DNA of 64,000 nt, taken from NCBI GenBank assembly GCA_951394045.1, contig OX595992.1, positions 2,480,001 to 2,544,000 of the forward strand. The letters run 5' to 3'. Below are positions 19,268 to 30,510 of this stretch, piece by piece. The stretch comes from Nitzschia sp. DOCU1 (taxonomy: Eukaryota; Bacillariophyta; Bacillariophyceae; Bacillariales; Bacillariaceae). Each line of letters opens with the position of its first letter. The first letter of the stretch is position 1. A program made the position numbers and the translations under genes. Under the pieces are notes generated by a model. That model was given only the letters and a program-made list of their open reading frames with translations, did not search any database and was not told where the DNA came from.

Positions 19268-20344
19268 ATGACCCAACTCGTCCTTCCTCAGCCCAGCACT
19301 GATTATGGTGCCAAGGACGAACAGAGCAACCACCAGACGAGCATCATCGTCAGGAAAGAGCCAAAGGCCCCCTACTTTTTCTACAGAAACTTTTCGGATC
19401 TGTCCGATCCTGATCCTTCCAAACCTGTAACTGCTGCAGGACGTATTCCCAACTTCCCAGCGAAGATGATGGCGATTTTGAGTCGACCTGATCTCGCGGA
19501 TATCATTTCCTGGATGCCTCACGGTCGAAGCTGGAAGGTTCACAAACCCCGCGAGTTCGAGGTCAAAGTGATTCCCTCCTACTTTGAGCACTCCAAGTTC
19601 TCGAGCTTCATCCGCCAAGCCAATGGCTGGGGATTCCGACGCATGATCGGTAAAGGGCCCGATCGCAATTCGTATTATCACGAAATGTTCCTAAGAGGGC
19701 TCCCCCATCTTGTGAAGCTCATGAAAAGGCCCACTTCCACCTCAAGGCCTCAAGCTGACGCTAGCACGGAGCCTAACTTCTACCGAATTGCCGAGGAGCA
19801 TCCTCTCCCTGAGAGCAAGGCGGAGACTGATGGTTTCATTGCGGAACAACCAAGTTGCCCCCCTCAGGAGGAAACCCGAGGTCAATACTCGAAATCTACC
19901 AGCGCCAGTGGCAGCCATACTCGTCAAGTGGCCCACGCGGAGGAGCCCCCTCGCCCAACTGACCTGATCAATCACTGGCATGATTCTTATGCGCCTACTC
20001 CAGTTGAATCTTACGAGATGATCCAACCAATTCAGTACCACTATGATCAAACCACTCCTCCGCCTACTGTCCCTGTGGCACCGGCGACAACCATGCTGAC
20101 TGAGGAGTTCACCCCACTTGACGCATTCCAGACCCATGCCATGCCGGTCATGGTAGCGCGAGCTGTATCTCCTGTGCAGTGTCACATTGAGGGTCCTTAC
20201 AGCTCTGCCAGGTATGCGCCTTGCCCAGTTCCACTTTACGTCCCTTCGAATGAATGGACCGAGACCTGCAGGGAGCCCCGGGTAATGCCCTCTGACTTCG
20301 AAGATCCCTTTGCAGGCGGGCTCTCTCCCCACGAGTTTTGGTAG
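19268..20344 (+). CDS. Divergent HSF-type transcription factor, intronless
   Basis: Protein of 358 residues starting at an ATG in good context (ACCATGACC). The HSF-like DNA-binding domain (about 63-155) contains FPAKMMAIL, ISWMPHGRSWKVHKPREFE, YFEHSKFSSFIRQANGWGFRR and an SYYHEMF motif. Compared with the classical HSFs in this window it has MPHGRSW in place of WSEDGETF, and QANGWGFRR in place of QLNFYGFRK. It thus belongs to the divergent HSF group common in diatoms. No convincing HR-A/B coiled coil follows. The rest is Pro/Glu/Thr-rich with APTPVE-type segments and possible acidic activation motifs. The frame is open back to 19124, but only through a GTG start, so 19268 is preferred. Confidence 0.86.
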   Translation: MTQLVLPQPSTDYGAKDEQSNHQTSIIVRKEPKAPYFFYRNFSDLSDPDPSKPVTAAGRIPNFPAKMMAILSRPDLADIISWMPHGRSWKVHKPREFEVKVIPSYFEHSKFSSFIRQANGWGFRRMIGKGPDRNSYYHEMFLRGLPHLVKLMKRPTSTSRPQADASTEPNFYRIAEEHPLPESKAETDGFIAEQPSCPPQEETRGQYSKSTSASGSHTRQVAHAEEPPRPTDLINHWHDSYAPTPVESYEMIQPIQYHYDQTTPPPTVPVAPATTMLTEEFTPLDAFQTHAMPVMVARAVSPVQCHIEGPYSSARYAPCPVPLYVPSNEWTETCREPRVMPSDFEDPFAGGLSPHEFW

Positions 20345-21036
20345 ACAAGTTTTATACTTGTTGAACCGCTTCTGTTGTACATATATGGGACGCTTTGCAT
20401 GTCTTTGATCATAGAAAATATAGAGGTTGCACGTGATTTGTGATAATAATAGATGGTACATATTGATCAATTGCCGTTCTTCATAGTAAACATCAAGCCT
20501 CTAGTTGCGTTGCTCTGCTATAGTTACGTGTTCCCGACCCACTGGGCTTATACAGACCCTAGAGAAAACCACCACACTCTTGCGGCCATCTTAGATAGCA
20601 CCAGACTTTTCGAATGGAAGTCTAGTACTCATCATACCCGATACTACTATTACAGCAGGGGAAAGTGCGCGCTATCTTGTAAGCAGCTACCTGGATACTC
20701 TTGCTGTATGGTGTTTGGAAGCGATATCCTACATGATCATTCTTGACTGGTTTACATTCTCATATTGCAACAGACAAAAGCAAAGTGATAGATGTAAAGG
20801 GTTACGAATAGTCGACCGAGACTAGCTAGTAGTCCCTACGAACCGCCAATCCTCTCACAGAAAAGACGCCAATCCAGAAATCGGCGTTTCGTATGCAATG
20901 GTTGGAATAAAATTTCAGCGGGGTTTGAGCAAGGCGCCGTACAACAGCCAAGCAATGTTGGCTTCTATAATCGAATGGAGCTGCCGCTACGTCTCTGACA
21001 CCCACTGCCGTGTCCGCCTCCAGAGAAAAGTTTCCG
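20345..21036. other. Intergenic region between convergent genes
   Basis: About 690 bases lying 3' of the HSF and of the TLDc gene. AT-rich just after the HSF stop, consistent with 3' UTR. No gene seen. Confidence 0.5.
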
Positions 21037-22665
21037 TTAAAATGGACAAGTGCCGTTCCGTTTCAAGAACAAACGATTGCACTCCATTCGACGTGCATCC
21101 TGGATTGTAATACAAGGTGTGAATGCCCAAACTTCAAGATTCACTAGCTCAAACTTCGATCCGTCTGGATGTACGGACGAAAGAGACGGACTATTGAAGG
21201 TGACACAAGGCGCGCTGCTTGCCTCGATTAAGTAGTCGCCTTCAAAGACGATTCCAAAGCCAAATTGGTTTGGCTGGAGTGTGATCCCTGTGCCGACTTG
21301 ACGTGGAGCTGCCGGAGTACCACCGCCCACAGCAATCTTGTCGTGTTTGCAAATCTGGAAATATGGATTCCCACCACCGAGTATCATGGCGGAATGATAT
21401 ACTTCTAGATCAGTTTCTCGCTTCGCTTGTTCACGCACCGAGTCAGCCACAGTAGCCCTCGAATGCTTCATTTTCCACAAGAAGCTATCGGTCCCACCAT
21501 AAAAGGAGGTTTGAACCGTCCAAGGCGAGCATGTGAATGCACCAAACACCTCCCCGTCCACAGTTTCCATCGCCATCAAAGTGTGGGAGCTACCACGAAG
21601 GTTCTGCAGAAAGGCCGTGATGCTTGCTCCGTCTCTCACCATGGAATACTTGAGCCAGAAGGATTCGCCTCGTTGTTGAAGCGGCAAGGATGGTTGCAAG
21701 GCATGCATCAACGGCGGAGAAAGAACATGAGGTTGCGCTGAGGCATCGTAATGCGAGGTTCCAAGGATATGAAAGTCATAGGCGTGACCCAATCGGTCGG
21801 TCTCTTCGTCCCAGGGGTCATATTGAGGCGTGGAATAGGTCTCAAACAATTCTTCCGCCCCAATTTCAAAGCCTTCTCCCCCATACAAATTCTCAGAAGC
21901 CCGGCGCGTCGTTAGCCCTTTGCGGATACTGCCAGCCTTGCCTGGGTGGTTTCCCTCTTCAAGAAGTTCTTCACCTAGAAACTTAGAGGAATATTCCGAT
22001 TCAAATTCCGGTTGTTGTCGCTTTTCGTCCACTTCATCATCGAACGAGTTGAGATTCCATTCTTCGTCTTCCGCAATCGACTGCTGTTGCAACCGTCGTA
22101 GGGAACCTTCAGATGAATCAATGTTCTTCTTTGAAAATGAATTGGACGGCAACGAGTATGCATCGAAAGGCGAATTTGGAGTGTTTTTATCACTATCCGT
22201 GATTACCGCCCGCCTAATACGGTTGGTGGCCATGACGGCTACCGAAGCTCGCTTCCACAGTTCGGCCTGTGTACTGCAGGCCTTGCGCTTGGCGAGAAGA
22301 CTGAGCCGAAGCGATGATCCACCGGTCTTGTTGACATCGCAAAAGCTCTTCATTCTCTCGTTGCTCGACGAGGATGCCCCCCTCACAGCTTTCTTGGGAT
22401 CAAAAAAGAGCGCCTCGTCCTTTAAACTTTGTTCCATCGCCAACAACTCGGCATCGCTACCGGTTTCCACCACCGATTTCACGAAGGAGAATTCATGAGG
22501 TGTCAAGGAATGTCTTCTTTGACGAAGACTATTGTGAAGGGCCAGTCGCCGAATATTAGTAGGTGGGATGGGATTCTCAGACTGGGGCCACGGGAGGGGT
22601 GTCTCCTCGTCGTCGGCAAAACTGCCTCGGAGGACGGACATCGTTTCAGTGGGTGCAGCACTCAT
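21037..22665 (-). CDS. TLDc domain protein
   Basis: Single-exon protein of 542 residues. The TLDc domain spans about 310-530 with LSPPLM, FWLKYSMVRDGAS, MAMETVDGEVFGAF, DSFLWKMK, DKIAVGGG, FGFG and APCVTFNSPSLS, ending FELVNLEVWAFTPC. The N-terminal region (about 50-95) has SLTPHEFSFVKSVVETGSDA and then LKDEALFFD, the same motif pattern as in the 10043-13349 gene, including a basic RRHS/RRKMS just before it. Between them is an acidic, low-complexity linker. Membership of one diatom TLDc subfamily with the first gene is well supported. Its cellular role (oxidative stress or V-ATPase related, by analogy) is inference. Confidence 0.88.
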   Translation of the reverse strand: MSAAPTETMSVLRGSFADDEETPLPWPQSENPIPPTNIRRLALHNSLRQRRHSLTPHEFSFVKSVVETGSDAELLAMEQSLKDEALFFDPKKAVRGASSSSNERMKSFCDVNKTGGSSLRLSLLAKRKACSTQAELWKRASVAVMATNRIRRAVITDSDKNTPNSPFDAYSLPSNSFSKKNIDSSEGSLRRLQQQSIAEDEEWNLNSFDDEVDEKRQQPEFESEYSSKFLGEELLEEGNHPGKAGSIRKGLTTRRASENLYGGEGFEIGAEELFETYSTPQYDPWDEETDRLGHAYDFHILGTSHYDASAQPHVLSPPLMHALQPSLPLQQRGESFWLKYSMVRDGASITAFLQNLRGSSHTLMAMETVDGEVFGAFTCSPWTVQTSFYGGTDSFLWKMKHSRATVADSVREQAKRETDLEVYHSAMILGGGNPYFQICKHDKIAVGGGTPAAPRQVGTGITLQPNQFGFGIVFEGDYLIEASSAPCVTFNSPSLSSVHPDGSKFELVNLEVWAFTPCITIQDARRMECNRLFLKRNGTCPF

Positions 22666-25152
22666 GGCTGCTGCTGATCGATGCGGAAATGTCGACAGAA
22701 GCTAATGGTTCTTAACATCGACCGAGAGAGAGAACAAGAGAGATTACAACAGCAATCTTTGGTTGATGGTAGTACAGTATACTGGTAGATGTCAGACAGC
22801 TTTTGAGAGAACATCTTCCGACATGCAGCTTTTGCGTCTGGCGCGCTGGTTTTGGCACGAACACTTTGCTTAAGTATCTTTTTAAAATAACGTGAAACGT
22901 TAAAATGGTATGCGCCATCTGAGAGAAGTACATATTTTTTCTACGGAAGCGAACATGCTGTTCTCGCCAACGGTTGGAAGGGCAATCATGGCGAGCTACC
23001 GGTAGTCAACTCCACCCGACATGCGATGTTCTGTTCCAGAATTCAATTTTCAAGGAAAGGCAGCGTCGTGGATCGATTGCCAAATGTTCGAGGGTGCACC
23101 AACAGCTTCCGGTGGCGAGGTTGCTCCATTGCTTCAAATGTAACAGCAGCAGAATTTCTGACGCATCTTTCTGCTGGTAGAGTCGAGGGTCGAGGATCGT
23201 GAGGTTCGGGAGTAGAAGAAGAATCGATGCACTAGCAGCCCCTCACCTGGCCACATCCAGAATTTTCCAAAGAGACGTATCCCCGCTTCATCATGTCGAA
23301 GAGAACTGCGGCCCGCCTGTGATTAAAGTGTACCTAGTTCAAAAACATTGACCACGAAATATCGAGAAGCGCTGGTTTTGAATCGATAGTCGAAGGGGCT
23401 GAAGGAGGTTTAGCTGGGATTGAACAACCAACCTGACAGGTGGACCTCGACGACGATGACGACTCGAGCGGCAGAAAGCACAAAGCGAAAGAAAGGTTGG
23501 TGCTGCTTCCTGATTGGGGCGATTGTCGTGTTAACGCGATCTCAAGAAATTTCGGTTGTGGTGCGATCATGATCATTAAAAAAAAGGAGCCGCAAAGGAG
23601 ATGAGCGGCGACTGGTCGAGAAGACAACAGCATATCCAAAGAACGAGGTGCATGTGTTTGTACTGCAAATGAGCTCCCAACAACCGTTGAGCAGCGGAAG
23701 AATGGGATCATGCATTGGTTCGATATGACCATGGTTCTTGCTTGTGCTACTGCAAGGCAAAGTAGATGGTTGCAACTCGTTTCGATCTACTGTATTGCGT
23801 ATATCATTCATCACGAGCGCAGTTCCTGCCATCACACGGGTTTTTTGTATGCTTCTTCTTGTTGGTGGTCACCGCAATACAGGTGGTTTCCTTTTGTCTC
23901 CGAGGTGATGAATCAAGATTGAGTAGAACAAGAAGGAGAGGTGCCATCGACAATCACGACCGGGATGGGGCATCCCTCTACTTGTAAACGGAGTTTTAGC
24001 TCTGATACACAGCTCGTACAGCATGGGCTCGATCATTCATGGATGTCATGCTACTAGACGAGGAGGATGGTGTGCGCTGTACTACTAGCCACTGCGGGGT
24101 GGGCAATGGGTTCCAACCGACACGCGAGACAGACAGTTAGATACTACTGTCTGTACTACTCGTCTGCAAAACCCCTACCCTAGCAGAAGGATACGACCAT
24201 GTCTCTGTTTGGATGCATGCTTTGGAAACATTCAGAGCAAGCAAAGAAGGAGGGAGCGAAATGCAGATGTCCTCTAGTAATACTCTCTGAATAGAAGCAA
24301 GTATACTATGCAATCGTTTGATCGTCAAGGTAGTTACTAACGTAGTAGTGCGTACTCTAGCAAAGTAGTAGCAATAGCAGCCGACTGGGTAGTGGATCCA
24401 CTTTGGAGTAGTACCGGTAGTATTCAAATGGATTGCAGGATGCTGACGTAGAAACGGGAAGAGAATTCGTTTTTTGGACCAGTCGCGAACCTGAAGTGCC
24501 AATGAATTTGATAGATCCAACTTTGTGAGGCTGGAATTGATTTGATTGGTATCTTGTCAATGCGAATCCTTGCGTTGTCTCCAGTCCCTCCAAATATGCC
24601 CCCATCGGATGATTCCATCTGGCGTTTTTGCCCGAGATGTGCGGGAATGAGCAAATCATGAGTTCTTGTGTAGAGAATGTAGGGAGGTCCACGCAAGTCC
24701 CACGGCCCATCAACGGTCTGATAATTTATCCTCCTATACAGAACTGTATAATGATCATTCGCAGGCGACTTTCCAATTCGGATTCGGCAAAACTCCATCG
24801 TTGCTGGAGGCGCCCTAGGCTTTGATGGAGGAATCTGGAATTTTCTGAACTGCGCCCAAGCCATTTCGATTTGCTTCGAAGTTATTCCGAGTCTCTTGCG
24901 ACACTTCCCGCGCAATCATCGTCATAAAATAGAAACTGTGCGACTTTTTCTCGCGCTGGGCTTGCTGCCAAACCCACACACAGTTCAAACTACCAAAAAA
25001 GCGACGCATTCGCCCGCATCCACGCGCATCAGCCGGCAGGACAGGAACAGGAGGCAGGCACGAACGAGACGCCCCATCGACAGATTGGCACCACTACCAG
25101 ATTACACAACAACAACAACTCTTTACACAACAACGAACGAAACAAATTGACC
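22666..25152. other. 2.5-kb intergenic region without a supported gene
   Basis: Only short open frames without family motifs. The longest, 24424-24915 on the minus strand, shows no recognisable domain. TAC/TAG runs occur near 24050-24160 and 24340-24420, with CTACCGGTAG at 22996-23005 and TACCGGTAG at 24412-24420. Contains the divergent promoters of the TLDc gene and of the HSF at 25153. Confidence 0.5.
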
Positions 25153-26859
25153 ATGACAACCGCTACTGTATCCCCTACTGTCGTCAAGTCGACAACATCA
25201 ACATCTAAAGCGCCCTTGTTGACGGATCCATCGCAGCAGGACATTCCGATCTTTTTGAGAAGTGAGTAGTGATGATGATGACGCCGAGGTTCATTCCACG
25301 TAGAATTCCTACCAGATCCCAGTACCTAAAATGTCCCCGACTCGCGCAACTGAGAAAATGACAATAGCGGATGGATGACATGCTAGTGTTATCGGAGGAA
25401 GACCACTAGTCCGCAGCAAACTGCTTTGCTTTCAATCTACCATGATACTCACGCGTACTGTTTCTTGCTTGTTACTCTCTTTCTCGTTGTCTCTATCGTG
25501 CGCAACCGAACAATGACTGACTCACTGACTCAGAGACTTACCATATGGTGGACACCTGCGATCCTTCTGTGGCATGCTGGTCGGAAGATGGTGAGACCTT
25601 TGTCGTTAAGGATCCCATCAAGTTCGAAAAGCAAATCATTCCACAGTTCTTTAAACACTCCAAGTTCTCAAGCTTTGTGAGAGTAAGTTACTTGCTTTGT
25701 GGGCGTACGAATGCCGCGGGGTACGACTGGGAATCACACACATCATTGCTGACTAACCCCTCTCTTTCTCTCTCGATAGCAACTGAACTTTTATTCATTT
25801 CGGAAAATCAAGTACGTGGATACGATTCGGCTGGACCCTAAACTAGAAGCGGAGACTGCCAATTACTGGCGATTCCGTCATGAAAAGTTTCAGCGGGGCA
25901 AGCCGGAACTTTTGGGAGAAATCAAGCGTATGAATGGACAAAAGCAGACAAAAGGAGAATCGCCAGGACCTGCTACTACCACTACTTTGTCCGCCCCACC
26001 GGCCCCAGTTCTTTCTCAGGTGGTTGAAAAGGAAAACTCGGCGCTCAAATCCGAAGTCTCGAATCTGAAGCAGCGCATCGAGGCAATGACTAAGAACATT
26101 GATGAACTGACATCTATGGTACAAAAAGTCACCTTGGCTACTTGTCCGCCGGATGAAGACAAGATGAATGACAACCACAAGCGGGCAAAGGTTATTGAAG
26201 CTGTCCAGCCGGATGAGCCTGTTAGTGCCTCGCCATCGGCTACTGCTGCTCTAGTGGAAGATGCCACTCCTGACATGGCCCCTAGCGAGGTTACAACGTC
26301 CATGGAGTTGGATCCTTTTCCTCTTCCGCCGTCCATGCCGTCTCCAATGGCTAATATGGATCGTACGACTACTTCCACTTCGGACTTGACGGACGAAGGC
26401 TTTGTGGATCAACTCTTTACTGCCTTTACGACAGAAGACTTTGTCGATTTCGATGAGAATTCGGCGACTCTGGCAGATGCCATGGAAGACGAAACTACTA
26501 CAAAGCAACAGCAGCAGCAACAACAACAACAAAACAATAATCGACCCCGCCCCGAACTCATGAATCGTTTGAGCGATGCCTTATCGGCACTGCCCCGCGA
26601 CATTCAAGAACTGATTGTAGATCGATTGATTCAAGCGATTACGTCACCCAAGGAAATTCAAGATCAAATCTCCAAAGTCAAGGACAACAAAAAGGAAGAA
26701 CAAGCGTTGCAAGTAGCACCTACCAAGGATCCCAAGCAAATTGCCAACTTGCAATTGGCGGCAGCTACTTTGGCGGCCTTGCTATCGCAATGTGGCGGCG
26801 AGACGAAGCAGCTCAAGGATTCTCACAACAAGACACTCTTGATTCCCGTTCATGCATAA
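25153..26859 (+). CDS. Classical heat-shock factor, three exons
   Basis: Exons 25153-25261, 25534-25682 and 25780-26859 join with exact phases and GT/AG borders into about 445 residues. The DNA-binding domain (about 33-125) has FLRKTYHMVDTCDP, SEDGETFVVKD, FFKHSKFSSFVRQLNFYSFRK and FRHEKFQRGKPELL. A leucine-heptad coiled coil follows at about 160-200 (KENSALKSEVSNLKQRIEAM), fitting HR-A/B oligomerisation. Further on are acidic/aromatic segments (LTDEGFVDQLFTAFTTEDF) that could be activation motifs, a Gln/Asn run (about 10 Gln), and a final Ala/Leu-rich helix. Family knowledge: HSFs bind nGAAn repeats as trimers. The first intron position is shared with the HSF gene at the left window edge. 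Confidence 0.92.
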
Positions 26860-28053
26860 AAAGAAGACGGAAAAAATGGATGGGGAAATATATATCAATC
26901 CAATCATTACATGAAGAACTACATCTGGATCGAGGGCGGTTTTATGCCCTTGTTTCTAGAACCGTGTTCTCTACAATGGTATGACTGACTATTATTATGG
27001 GAAGAAATCCATATTTCTATGCACACGTATATTGCATGACTGACAAACAAATCAATCCCAAGGCGAATGGTGACGACGAACTTTTTTGCCAAACGAACAG
27101 AAGCAATCAGAACCGCACGTGCCGTTGTCGACGCCTAGAATCTAGATTTTTCTTTTGCTACATTCTTATTATTTCTCTTTATGTGTATGCTAGTAGTAGC
27201 TCGTAAAAGCACCACATGGTCCCATCCATATGTTTGTGTGTGGCCGGAGGCGGCAACTACTTAGGTACCGGTTCGTAGGCTCGACGCAACGAACGTGGTT
27301 GTCTTTATCTCCCGCCGCCAAATCATGCGCAACGATGCAGTTCTTAGATACTGGCTCCTCGAGGAAACAAGAAACAGCAGCATTGGCCGTGGATATCGCA
27401 AGGCCACCACGACAATTGTTTGGCCGAGCAGCAGTGCTTCCACACTAACTTTCTTTCTCCGTTCTACTGAAAGAAGGATATTACCAATGCCTAGTACTAG
27501 TAGTAAGAGCAACAACTGGATGGCGTGCACTCTTCGCTGTTTGAACAGTATTACTGGGACAGTAGAGTGGATGTACTTGTAATAGCTTCTCGGTTCTCAC
27601 TCTTCTTTTTGTTACTCATGATGCGGGTCAGCTGCTAAGTGGTATGAGCAGGATCAGGTTGTTGATGCATGATGTTCAGTTCATCGTCGTCTTTGCTTCT
27701 TTGAGCGAGACTCAGATAAGAAACCTAAATTCACCAGCAGCACCAAGCATATCATCTGGTACTGGCTTGCTACTGTTGCTGCTCTCCTCGTGTTTGTGTT
27801 TAGTCCGTATCTCCATTCGCTGACCCCCATCTCCTTTTTCAGTAGCACCACCCGGGGAAGAAGTAGAAGGACCCGAGGCCTCAAAACGTCATGATTCTCG
27901 GCTACTTTTGTACTACCACCATGACTACTGGACGATGTAGCATCCGACGTCGTTTTCTGCTTTTATTATTTTGCCTCTTCGCCTGCGCTCATTCTCCGCT
28001 TGTAAAGGTGCTCGTACCCACTTTTAAGTGGATTAAAGCTATCTTCTATGAAA
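26860..28053. other. Intergenic region between convergent genes
   Basis: About 1.2 kb, 3' of both neighbours. No supported gene. TACTAGTAG-type motifs occur near 27190 and 27495. Confidence 0.5.
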
Positions 28054-30060
28054 CTACCCGGCAAAGGGATACTGACATAAGTCGAGACAGTCGACATGGT
28101 TGGGGGCATCGATTGCCGTAGGACAGGACAATAGCCGCAACAGAAGGTGAGTCGTGACGGCGGCAGAAGTTGGTGTTTCCAACGAGAGAGAATCCAGCCA
28201 TACGACGTCCCCATGATTTCGCAGGCGATCCCAGCATTCGACCTCCTTGTCAGGTGGTAATAATTGCGGGACCAACCAGGCAACAACATCATGGCCCCCT
28301 CGAGGCAAGAATGTATACAACTCCGTTTGTGTCGGTTTGTGAATCCATGTTTGCCATTCCAGAGCATTATCCAAAACAAAATCCAATGTAGTACTGCCCT
28401 GGTCCTCTGATGAAGCACCATAAGGATCGTATTCTCCTCCAATTATCTGCTGTTGATAATGCGGTGCCATTTGGATGTCACGGCCTGTAAGTCTAGATAG
28501 TTCGTGCAATACGATTGCTCGAACGGCGGATCGTTCCAACGGCCAAAAGGGCAGTACGACGGCTTGTTCCAATAACGGCGAGAAAGTCGACAGAGTACTA
28601 TCCGGTGGTAGTACTTCGTCTAGAAACTGTTGACGAAGATAGGATTCCAGCTCACGCATAGGAATGCCGCTGGTGCCATGATAGTGTCGGATCGTCTTGT
28701 CAATCGCGGTAGAGCCCAACGAGGATGTCAAGACTATAGTCACAGTTTCCCACAAATTATCCCGCTGCGAGTCTTGTTGTTGCATAAGATGTTCCATGAG
28801 CTGAAGGATTTTATGGAACCGGCTGGGTGGTGTCTCGTCGACGATTGTCGTTTGTCCATCGTTTTGCTCTCGTCGTTGCTGTTCCTCGTCATTGACTGGC
28901 AAATGCGATAACAATAGCACCGATCCGGCATCTTTATGTTCCACGACATGGCTCTGAATCCTTTTGGATATGGAATCCAAATATTCGTCGTCCTCATTCC
29001 ATTCGCCGCTGCCAAGGTCGATTTCTAGTAAACCACCCTCTTCTTTGCCGCATTGCTGCTGTTGTTGCTGCGCTAGCCATTGCGCTAGTCTTCGTTTACC
29101 GACCCCAGGTCCTCCCGTGGCATAAATCACTAGTGGGCCTGCTTTCCCCGTGCTGCCTAAGGAATGATGCTTTTTGTGCCGTCGACTTTGACACGCCGCT
29201 TGTAATCTCGCCATGGCAGCCTCTTGTCCAAACAGGGGAAAGTCGTCGTCTTGTTCGAGACTAGTAGCCCGACAGTCTAGTGATGTTGTTGTTGATGATG
29301 ATGGTGGCGAGGCCTCAGTAGTAGAAGCAGCCTCTTGAGGCAAAATCCAAAAGTGGACATCGTCGACTACCCCTTGCCAGCACCAAACGGCGACATACTG
29401 AAGAACCGACGCCCAGGTCGCTATCATACCTAGTACCATCTGGGATTGTTTGGCACCAAAGGATTGCCAGGATGATAAATGATGATGATAACCATCATGT
29501 TGATACGCTTCGGCTCCTGCTGCTGCAGCGTCGCTGGGTATTGGTGGGGGACTCGCTGGACCGTAGAGATAGACCACATGGGACAACACGGCCACCAGGG
29601 CGATGCATTTCCACATTAAATTCGAGGGCGGCGGTGGAGGAGGTTCTGAGGGTGTGTAATAAATGTGATAGTGAATCGGGGCAGACGGCGACTGCTGCTG
29701 TTGCTGCTGCCACCTCATCACCTGGTTCAGGGGACGGTACGGCGTCATTTGATGCTGATTTTGCTCTTCCGAGAACGAATCGTCGTCTTCGTCTTCCTCT
29801 TCGGGAACGACATCAATATCCTCTCGAATTTCACCTTCTTCTAGAGAAAGACTTCGCCGCCTTTGAAATCGTGTCAAGGCTCGTTCCAGTAACGCCGAAG
29901 GAAGGGACGTAGAACGAAATAAGGGACGGCGATTCGGAGGTTCGTTTTCAGCCTCGTGATCCAACGTGCTATTGTTGTGGTGAACATCCCCGTCACCACA
30001 GAAACCATCATCATCGTGATCTTCGGATTGTAAGGAAAAGAGACCCATGCTTTGAAACAA
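28054..30060 (-). CDS. Membrane-bound torsin/ClpB-like AAA+ protein with atypical nucleotide motifs
   Basis: Single-exon protein of 668 residues. Acidic, Arg/Ser-rich N-terminus, then two hydrophobic segments at about 148-168 and 208-232, suggesting membrane association. An AAA+ region begins near 277 with LFGQEAAMARLQAA, like the LxGQ box that opens torsin and ClpB modules. A P-loop-like GGPGVGKRRLAQ lies at about 316-327. Canonical Walker A has Ser/Thr after GK; here it is Arg (torsins themselves have Asn). No hhhhDE Walker B is evident (SVLLLSHLP sits at that position). TIVLTSSLGS matches the sensor-1 neighbourhood of ClpB/torsin. Later residues suggest a helical lid (LPFWPLERSAVRAIV). ATPase activity is doubtful. 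A pseudo-enzyme or structural partner role is inference. Confidence 0.72.
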   Translation of the reverse strand: MFQSMGLFSLQSEDHDDDGFCGDGDVHHNNSTLDHEAENEPPNRRPLFRSTSLPSALLERALTRFQRRRSLSLEEGEIREDIDVVPEEEDEDDDSFSEEQNQHQMTPYRPLNQVMRWQQQQQQSPSAPIHYHIYYTPSEPPPPPPSNLMWKCIALVAVLSHVVYLYGPASPPPIPSDAAAAGAEAYQHDGYHHHLSSWQSFGAKQSQMVLGMIATWASVLQYVAVWCWQGVVDDVHFWILPQEAASTTEASPPSSSTTTSLDCRATSLEQDDDFPLFGQEAAMARLQAACQSRRHKKHHSLGSTGKAGPLVIYATGGPGVGKRRLAQWLAQQQQQQCGKEEGGLLEIDLGSGEWNEDDEYLDSISKRIQSHVVEHKDAGSVLLLSHLPVNDEEQQRREQNDGQTTIVDETPPSRFHKILQLMEHLMQQQDSQRDNLWETVTIVLTSSLGSTAIDKTIRHYHGTSGIPMRELESYLRQQFLDEVLPPDSTLSTFSPLLEQAVVLPFWPLERSAVRAIVLHELSRLTGRDIQMAPHYQQQIIGGEYDPYGASSEDQGSTTLDFVLDNALEWQTWIHKPTQTELYTFLPRGGHDVVAWLVPQLLPPDKEVECWDRLRNHGDVVWLDSLSLETPTSAAVTTHLLLRLLSCPTAIDAPNHVDCLDLCQYPFAG

Positions 30061-30293
30061 CAGTCACAACAAAGCAATGAACTATAAGACAACCTCGGCG
30101 TCAGGGTTTCCATCGGTATATATGCTTTTTGTGTGATTGCGAATCCTCTCGCGGAATTGCTTTGTTTTGCGGCGGCCGCCAGCCACGATGGAATGAACGA
30201 CAGGATGGACTCACTCAATTGGACTCGCCTGTCGAAGAAGTCGGACGGGACTGAAAAAATGAATCCCATCTTGATCGCACGACCGTATCTACT

Positions 30294-30510
30294 GGAGCAT
30301 AGTTTCTCCGATTCTTGTACGGTTTTACTACCGGTACCCGACACGAGCCTTGATAGACAAACTCATAGTTGTCATTATTATCTCGTGGTCTACTACTAGA
30401 TGGGAGCATAGTTTCTCCGATTCTTGTCCGACATTACTACTACCGGTACTAGACACGTCGTGTATCATGACGTTCTTGATATCCAAACTCACACTTTTCT
30501 CGTGGTTGGT
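30294..30510 (+). repeat. Imperfect direct repeat, about 105-bp unit, two copies
   Basis: GGAGCATAGTTTCTCCGATT at about 30294 recurs at about 30402. Each copy is followed by ACTACCGGTAC, then GACACG, then a CTTGATA...CAAACTCA block and TCTCGTGGT. It lies in the upstream region of the AAA+ gene. Confidence 0.8.

Noticed and set aside
24424..24915. 163-residue open frame on the minus strand
   Set aside because: No domain, no compositional bias of a real gene, and no neighbour relation. It lies in a repeat-rich spacer; treated as chance.
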